This document shows positions 6,053 to 8,603 of a stretch of DNA of 8,603 nucleotides, one piece after another (the stretch's first letter is position 1; each line of letters opens with the position of its first letter). This DNA comes from an uncultured Pseudanabaenaceae cyanobacterium. Lineage in GTDB: Bacteria > Cyanobacteriota > Cyanobacteriia > PCC-9006 > JAAUQQ01. Position numbers and translations under genes: made by a program. The stretch covers positions 1 to 8,603 of the forward strand of contig CALLPZ010000258.1 in NCBI GenBank assembly GCA_938015405.1, in the 5' to 3' direction. The notes beneath the pieces were generated by a model. It was not told the DNA's origin and did not search any database. It was given only the letters and a program-made list of their open reading frames with translations.

Positions 6053-6502
6053 ATGCCTCGCCCAAAATCAGCTAAAGCTGCTGCCCAGGCCAGCTTCCTG
6101 CCCACTATGCGGGAGCTGGCCCGAACTTACCAGGCATTTTCGAATTACAGCGATCGCCACATTCGCACCCTCGATCTCACTCCATCGCAATTTGATGTCA
6201 TTGTCACCCTGGGCGGCACAGAGGGCATGAATATGAAAGATTTAGCCGCCAAAACCCTCGTCACCAAAGGTACCCTAACGGGCATTGTCGATCGCCTCGA
6301 AAAGCGAGGCCTCGTCCGCCGCGAAATCCCCCCAGAAAACCGCCGCAGCTTTACCGTCTTGCTCACGCCGGAGGGTGATGCCCTATTTCAAAAGGTTTTT
6401 CCGCTCCACATTGCCCATGTGCAAGAGCGCTTTGAACAGCTTGAGCCTACTGAGCTAGAGCAATTGCGTGTCCTGCTCAAAAAGCTGCAGGCGCAATTTT
6501 AG
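6053..6502 (+). CDS. MarR-family transcriptional regulator
   Basis: This 149-residue protein has the MarR fold, a winged helix-turn-helix flanked by dimerisation helices. Helices before the DNA-binding domain include RELARTYQAFSNYSDRHIRT. The winged helix covers about 41-105. The turn helix MNMKDLAAKTLV and recognition helix TKGTLTGIVDRLEKRGLVRR (71-90) are followed by the wing PPENRRSFTVLLTPEGDAL. The C-terminal helix (about 120-149) is acidic then basic and should dimerise. The protein contains no cysteine, so it cannot sense oxidants by the thiol chemistry of OhrR-type members; a small ligand such as a quinone or phenolic is more likely. The start has no clear Shine-Dalgarno. It lies 89 bp upstream of the CDGSH gene and shares its direction, with MarR-like dyads in the gap, so it is the likely controller of the genes that follow. 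Confidence 0.92.
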   Translation: MPRPKSAKAAAQASFLPTMRELARTYQAFSNYSDRHIRTLDLTPSQFDVIVTLGGTEGMNMKDLAAKTLVTKGTLTGIVDRLEKRGLVRREIPPENRRSFTVLLTPEGDALFQKVFPLHIAHVQERFEQLEPTELEQLRVLLKKLQAQF

Positions 6503-6525
6503 CCACAATCGCCAGATCGGGAATT

Positions 6526-6539
6526 GTTTGCATTCAAAC
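6526..6539. promoter_or_regulatory. Candidate MarR operator, site 1
   Basis: GTTTGCATTCAAAC has perfect 5-bp arms (GTTTG 6526-6530, CAAAC 6535-6539) around a 4-bp centre. It resembles the TTTG-n-CAAA half-sites of MarR boxes. It overlaps a plausible -35 (TTGCAT, 6528-6533), 16 bp before a -10-like TATCTT (6550-6555), so occupation would block polymerase at the CDGSH promoter. The promoter hexamers are weak matches. Confidence 0.55.
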
Positions 6540-6555
6540 TTTCCTGTGCTATCTT

Positions 6556-6581
6556 CAAATTGTTCGAATCCAAACATTTAG
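6556..6581 (+). repeat. 26-bp regulatory repeat, copy 1 (contains operator site 2)
   Basis: The element starts CAAATTGTTCGAAT and ends AAACATTTAG, and matches 8264-8289 at 24 of 26 bases; the only differences are CC (6570-6571) against AA. Inside it, GTTCGAATCCAAAC (6562-6575) follows the same pattern as site 1, GTTYGMATYCAAAC. It lies just after a possible -10, about where transcription would start, and its last bases overlap the Shine-Dalgarno AGGA (6580-6583). The spacing to the ATG is 10 nt, the same as in copy 2. Confidence 0.68.
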
Positions 6582-6591
6582 GAAGTCGCCC

Positions 6592-6765
6592 ATGACAACG
6601 CCATCGAAAACAGCCCAAGTCACCCTGCCTGCAGGAACCCATTGGATCTGTAGCTGTGGACTCGCGAAAAATTTTCCCTATTGCGATGGAGGCCATCAAG
6701 GCAGTGGTAAAGAGCCTATGGCACTGGTCTTAGACTCTCAAAAAATCGTTGAAGTTTCGATCTAG
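6592..6765 (+). CDS. Small CDGSH-type 2Fe-2S iron-sulfur protein
   Basis: This 57-residue protein binds a redox-active 2Fe-2S cluster through three cysteines and one histidine, as in mitoNEET. The ligands are Cys20, Cys22, Cys31 and His35 in CSCGLAKNFPYCDGGH (20-35), with exactly the mitoNEET spacing (2, 9 and 4 residues). Two consensus positions differ: Ala25 where Ser/Thr is usual, and Gly34 where the name-giving Ser (or Ala/Thr) is usual. The protein has no membrane anchor, so it is a single-domain soluble type, expected as a homodimer. An AGGA ribosome-binding site (6580-6583) supports the ATG. The gene starts 89 bp after the MarR gene and ends 36 bp before the NDH-2-like gene, with which it is probably co-transcribed. 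Members take part in electron transfer or Fe-S/redox sensing; the exact partner here is unknown, though the neighbouring flavoprotein is an obvious candidate. Confidence 0.9.
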   Translation: MTTPSKTAQVTLPAGTHWICSCGLAKNFPYCDGGHQGSGKEPMALVLDSQKIVEVSI

Positions 6766-6801
6766 TCAAATCGTCTCTATTCCAGGCTGGAGATACATTC
6801 C

Positions 6802-8103
6802 ATGGTTATTACGGCTCATGACCTAAACCCCAAATCCTTCGCGATGCCGAACGGTCTATCCCAGTTTTCACGACCTAAAATTGTGATTGTAGGCGCTGGC
6901 TTTGCCGGCTTACAGGTGGCTCAGCAACTCGCGAATCACAAGGTTGAGATTGTGCTGATTGATCGGAATAATCACCATACGTTCCAACCTCTACTCCACC
7001 AAGTTGCAACGGCTGAGCTCGGCCCAGAGCAGGTGAGCTTTCCCATTCGCCGCCTGTTGCGTAATGCCTTAAACATCAGCTTTGTGATGGCAGAAGTGAC
7101 CCACATTGATACTGCAACTCACTGTGTTCACACCAGACAGGGGCAATATGTCTACGACCAGCTGGTGATGGCCACAGGCAGTCGGTCCCAACTGGATTTA
7201 GTACCGAGCGCGCTAGAGCATGCGCTGCCTTTAAAGACACTGGACCAAGCGATCGCCATCCGTACCCAAGTCCTACGCTGCTTTGAACAGGCTGCCACGA
7301 CTCCAGATCCAATGCAGCAACAGGCCTTACTCACATTCACAATCGTAGGTGGTGGCGCAACTGGAGTCGAAATGGCTGGGGCATTGGTGGATTGGATTCG
7401 CCACACCTTAGTCAAGGACTACGGTATGCTCCGCTGCTCACCCATTCGAGTCGTCTTGGTCCATTCACGCGCTCAACTGCTCAGCGGATTTCGGACCAAG
7501 CTCCAGAGTTATGCCCAGCGATATTTACAACGCGCTGGTGTCTTACTCAAGCTCGACCAACGAGTGCGCAATGTCTCAGCGACAGGAGTGCAATTAGCCT
7601 CGGGCGAATTTATCGCCTCGCGGACGGTGATTTGGGCCACTGGAGTCCAAGGGAACTATCCCGAATTTCTGTCACCCCTGCCGCTCTCTGGAGCAATCCC
7701 CTTGCTGCAACCCAGCCTAAATCTAGCTTCATTTCCCCAGGTTTATATGGCTGGGGATGCTGTAGCTAGCCTGGTCGGCCGAGCGCCCTGGCCACAACTG
7801 GCGGCAGTGGCTGTGCAACAAGGCAATGCGATCGCCCGCAATATTCTGCGAACCCAACGGGGGCAAGCCCCACAAACGTTCCACTATCGCTCTCCCGGTG
7901 CGATGGCCATCCTCGGCCACCATGCCGCGGTGGTGCAGTGGGGACCCATTCAGTTAACGGGGTTTACGGCTTGGCTCCTGTGGCTAGCCGTTCATTTGCT
8001 GTTGTTGCGCGGCCATAGCCAGCGCAGTAGCACCCTACTCCATTGGTTGCGGAGCCAATATTGCCGAGAACGCCATGGTCAAGTTGCGGCTTCTGCAGCC
8101 TAA
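6802..8103 (+). CDS. NDH-2-like NAD(P)H:quinone oxidoreductase (FAD-dependent)
   Basis: This 433-residue flavoprotein belongs to the type II NAD(P)H dehydrogenase family, which passes electrons from NAD(P)H through FAD to membrane quinone without pumping protons. The FAD-binding Rossmann motif is KIVIVGAGFAGLQVA (26-40), with acidic Asp54 ending the second strand. HHTFQPLLHQVATAELGPEQ (58-77) is the family-typical segment after it. The nucleotide site is FTIVGGGATGVEMAGAL (179-195). Its second strand ends VVLVHSR (217-223), where NADH enzymes normally carry Glu. WATG (278-281), MAGDA (316-320) and PQLAAVAVQQG (331-341) complete the family signature. GFTAWLLWLAVHLLLLRG (387-404) is a hydrophobic C-terminal segment for membrane attachment. 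The start has GGAG (6789-6792) 9 nt upstream; an internal ATG at 6844 is possible. Cyanobacterial ndb genes belong to this family, but I cannot say which one this matches. Confidence 0.9.
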   Translation: MVITAHDLNPKSFAMPNGLSQFSRPKIVIVGAGFAGLQVAQQLANHKVEIVLIDRNNHHTFQPLLHQVATAELGPEQVSFPIRRLLRNALNISFVMAEVTHIDTATHCVHTRQGQYVYDQLVMATGSRSQLDLVPSALEHALPLKTLDQAIAIRTQVLRCFEQAATTPDPMQQQALLTFTIVGGGATGVEMAGALVDWIRHTLVKDYGMLRCSPIRVVLVHSRAQLLSGFRTKLQSYAQRYLQRAGVLLKLDQRVRNVSATGVQLASGEFIASRTVIWATGVQGNYPEFLSPLPLSGAIPLLQPSLNLASFPQVYMAGDAVASLVGRAPWPQLAAVAVQQGNAIARNILRTQRGQAPQTFHYRSPGAMAILGHHAAVVQWGPIQLTGFTAWLLWLAVHLLLLRGHSQRSSTLLHWLRSQYCRERHGQVAASAA

Positions 8104-8210
8104 GTTCGCTGACCTCGCCGCGAAGACTGCGCTCTCCAGAGCTAAGACAGCACTGGCATCTGCTTCAGTCTTGCAGTCTGTTCCTCTTCTCCCTTGAGGA
8201 GATAGGGCTC

Positions 8211-8279
8211 ATGAGATCCAGACCCAGCTGGTTTAACGCGATCGCGCCAGGGATTACTACACCCAAATTGTTCGAATAA
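8211..8279 (+). CDS. Possible 22-codon leader ORF before doxX
   Basis: ATG at 8211 is preceded by a strong Shine-Dalgarno GAGGAG (8196-8201) at 9 nt. The frame encodes 22 residues (MRSRPSWFNAIAPGITTPKL, then FE) and stops at TAA 8277-8279, 20 nt before the doxX ATG. The stop codon falls within the regulatory repeat. A leader peptide is possible. A 22-codon frame is common by chance, so only the ribosome-binding site and position argue for it. Confidence 0.25.
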   Translation: MRSRPSWFNAIAPGITTPKLFE

Positions 8280-8289
8280 AAACATTTAG
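8264..8289 (+). repeat. 26-bp regulatory repeat, copy 2 (operator site 3) upstream of doxX
   Basis: This copy matches 6556-6581 at 24/26 bases, including the palindromic core TTCGAA (8271-8276) and the 3' part ACATTTAG. CC of copy 1 is AA here, which weakens the right half-site of the dyad (AAAAAC in place of CCAAAC). It ends 10 nt before the doxX start codon, exactly as copy 1 does before the CDGSH gene, and merges with the Shine-Dalgarno AGAGG (8288-8292). Confidence 0.68.
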
Positions 8290-8299
8290 AGGCTCAAAA

Positions 8300-8603
8300 A
8301 TGAAACTCACGATCCAAGATATGCCGACTCAAAGTTCCGCTGCTCGCCAAGCTCGCCCTTCTAACCTCACCCAATCAATCATCGATCTCAATACTGCGCC
8401 CTATGCCATCTTGCTGCTGCGGGTCAGTCTGGGCCTATTGTTTCTCGCCCATGGTTTGCTCAAAGTCATGGTGTTTACGCTGCCGGGCACGGCTCAGTTC
8501 TTTGACAGTGTGGGCTTGCCAGGCTTTATGGCCTATCCCGTGACACTGTTGGAAATTGCGGGTGGGGTTGCGCTGATGCTGGGCTTGTACAGCCGTTGGG
8601 TGG
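8300..8603 (+). CDS. DoxX-family membrane protein (N-terminal part, cut by the window edge)
   Basis: The first 101 codons are present and the frame is open at the right edge. After a polar N-terminus of about 32 residues comes the first membrane helix with the family pattern LLLRVSLGLLFLAHGLLKVM (38-57). TLPGTAQFFDSVGLPGFMAY (60-79) and a second hydrophobic segment, LLEIAGGVALMLGLYSRWV (83-101), follow. These motifs, the HGLLK, the FFDSVGLPG and the E-x-x-GG-x-x-L-x-x-GL-x-SR, are typical of DoxX/SURF4-like proteins, four-helix inner membrane proteins of roughly 130-170 residues. The name comes from a quinol oxidase subunit; in other bacteria DoxX members act in redox or thiol-stress complexes. 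AGAGG (8288-8292) supports the ATG at 7 nt. It sits behind the oxidoreductase gene with its own copy of the regulatory repeat, so it is probably co-regulated. Confidence 0.9.
   Translation, partial: MKLTIQDMPTQSSAARQARPSNLTQSIIDLNTAPYAILLLRVSLGLLFLAHGLLKVMVFTLPGTAQFFDSVGLPGFMAYPVTLLEIAGGVALMLGLYSRWV

Larger units (their letters stand above)
8104..8299. promoter_or_regulatory. Structured leader region upstream of doxX
   Basis: After the oxidoreductase stop, AAGACTGC (8123-8130) can pair with either of two tandem copies: CAGTCTT (8166-8172) or GCAGTCT (8173-8179), each a 7-bp stem. A small dyad GCTCT/AGAGC (8131-8135 and 8138-8142) lies in the loop. A pyrimidine-rich tract (8181-8195) follows. 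Further right lie a 22-codon frame, the GTTTAACGCG motif (8231-8240) and the 26-bp regulatory repeat. The arrangement suits transcription termination plus a new promoter, or an attenuating leader. Confidence 0.35.

Noticed and set aside
8043..8279. 78-codon plus-strand frame overlapping the end of the oxidoreductase gene
   Set aside because: The first part is an out-of-frame shadow of the oxidoreductase. Only the last 22 codons, which have their own ribosome-binding site, are worth considering.
1..8603. CRISPR array, tRNA, rRNA, insertion sequence or prophage
   Set aside because: No regularly spaced repeats, no cloverleaf or rRNA motifs, and no transposase, integrase or phage genes are visible. 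The frequent GCGATCGC octamers are the dispersed HIP1 motif of cyanobacteria, not a local array.

Overview
The window is chromosomal-looking DNA from a cyanobacterium. By my reading it holds about sixteen copies of the octamer GCGATCGC (HIP1), for example at 128-135, 799-806, 1085-1092, 1712-1719 and 1908-1915, in genes on both strands. That density is a cyanobacterial hallmark. GC content is moderately high. I see no transposase, phage gene, CRISPR array, tRNA or rRNA, and I cannot name a genus.

Layout. (1) At 1-75, the minus strand carries what may be the first 25 codons of an unidentified gene. (2) At 82-2245, an amidase-signature enzyme (minus strand) and a TetR-family regulator (plus strand) diverge from an 82-bp intergenic region. 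That region holds a near-perfect 9+9 bp inverted repeat, the likely TetR operator, and a second 7+7 bp inverted repeat closer to the amidase. (3) At 2478-3191 is an exported cyclophilin-type peptidyl-prolyl isomerase. (4) At 3192-3622 is about 430 bp without a convincing gene, crowded with GC-rich hairpins and a 13-bp direct repeat. (5) At 3623-3925 (minus) is a 100-residue protein of unknown function, divergent from (6) a 547-residue rhomboid intramembrane protease with a long N-terminal helical extension (4129-5772).

(7) From about 5950 to the right edge is the most interesting part. It holds a MarR-family regulator (6053-6502), a 57-residue CDGSH iron-sulfur protein (6592-6765), an NDH-2-like FAD oxidoreductase (6802-8103) and the start of a DoxX-family membrane protein (8300 to edge). 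A 26-bp element, 24/26 identical, lies at exactly the same distance from the start codons of the CDGSH and doxX genes. A further copy of its dyad core lies upstream in the CDGSH promoter. This points to a small redox/membrane-electron-transfer regulon, probably controlled by the adjacent MarR protein. A CDGSH 2Fe-2S protein, a quinone-linked NAD(P)H dehydrogenase and a DoxX membrane protein could plausibly act together in quinone redox balance or stress defence. That joint role is inference; the repeats and protein families are visible in the sequence.
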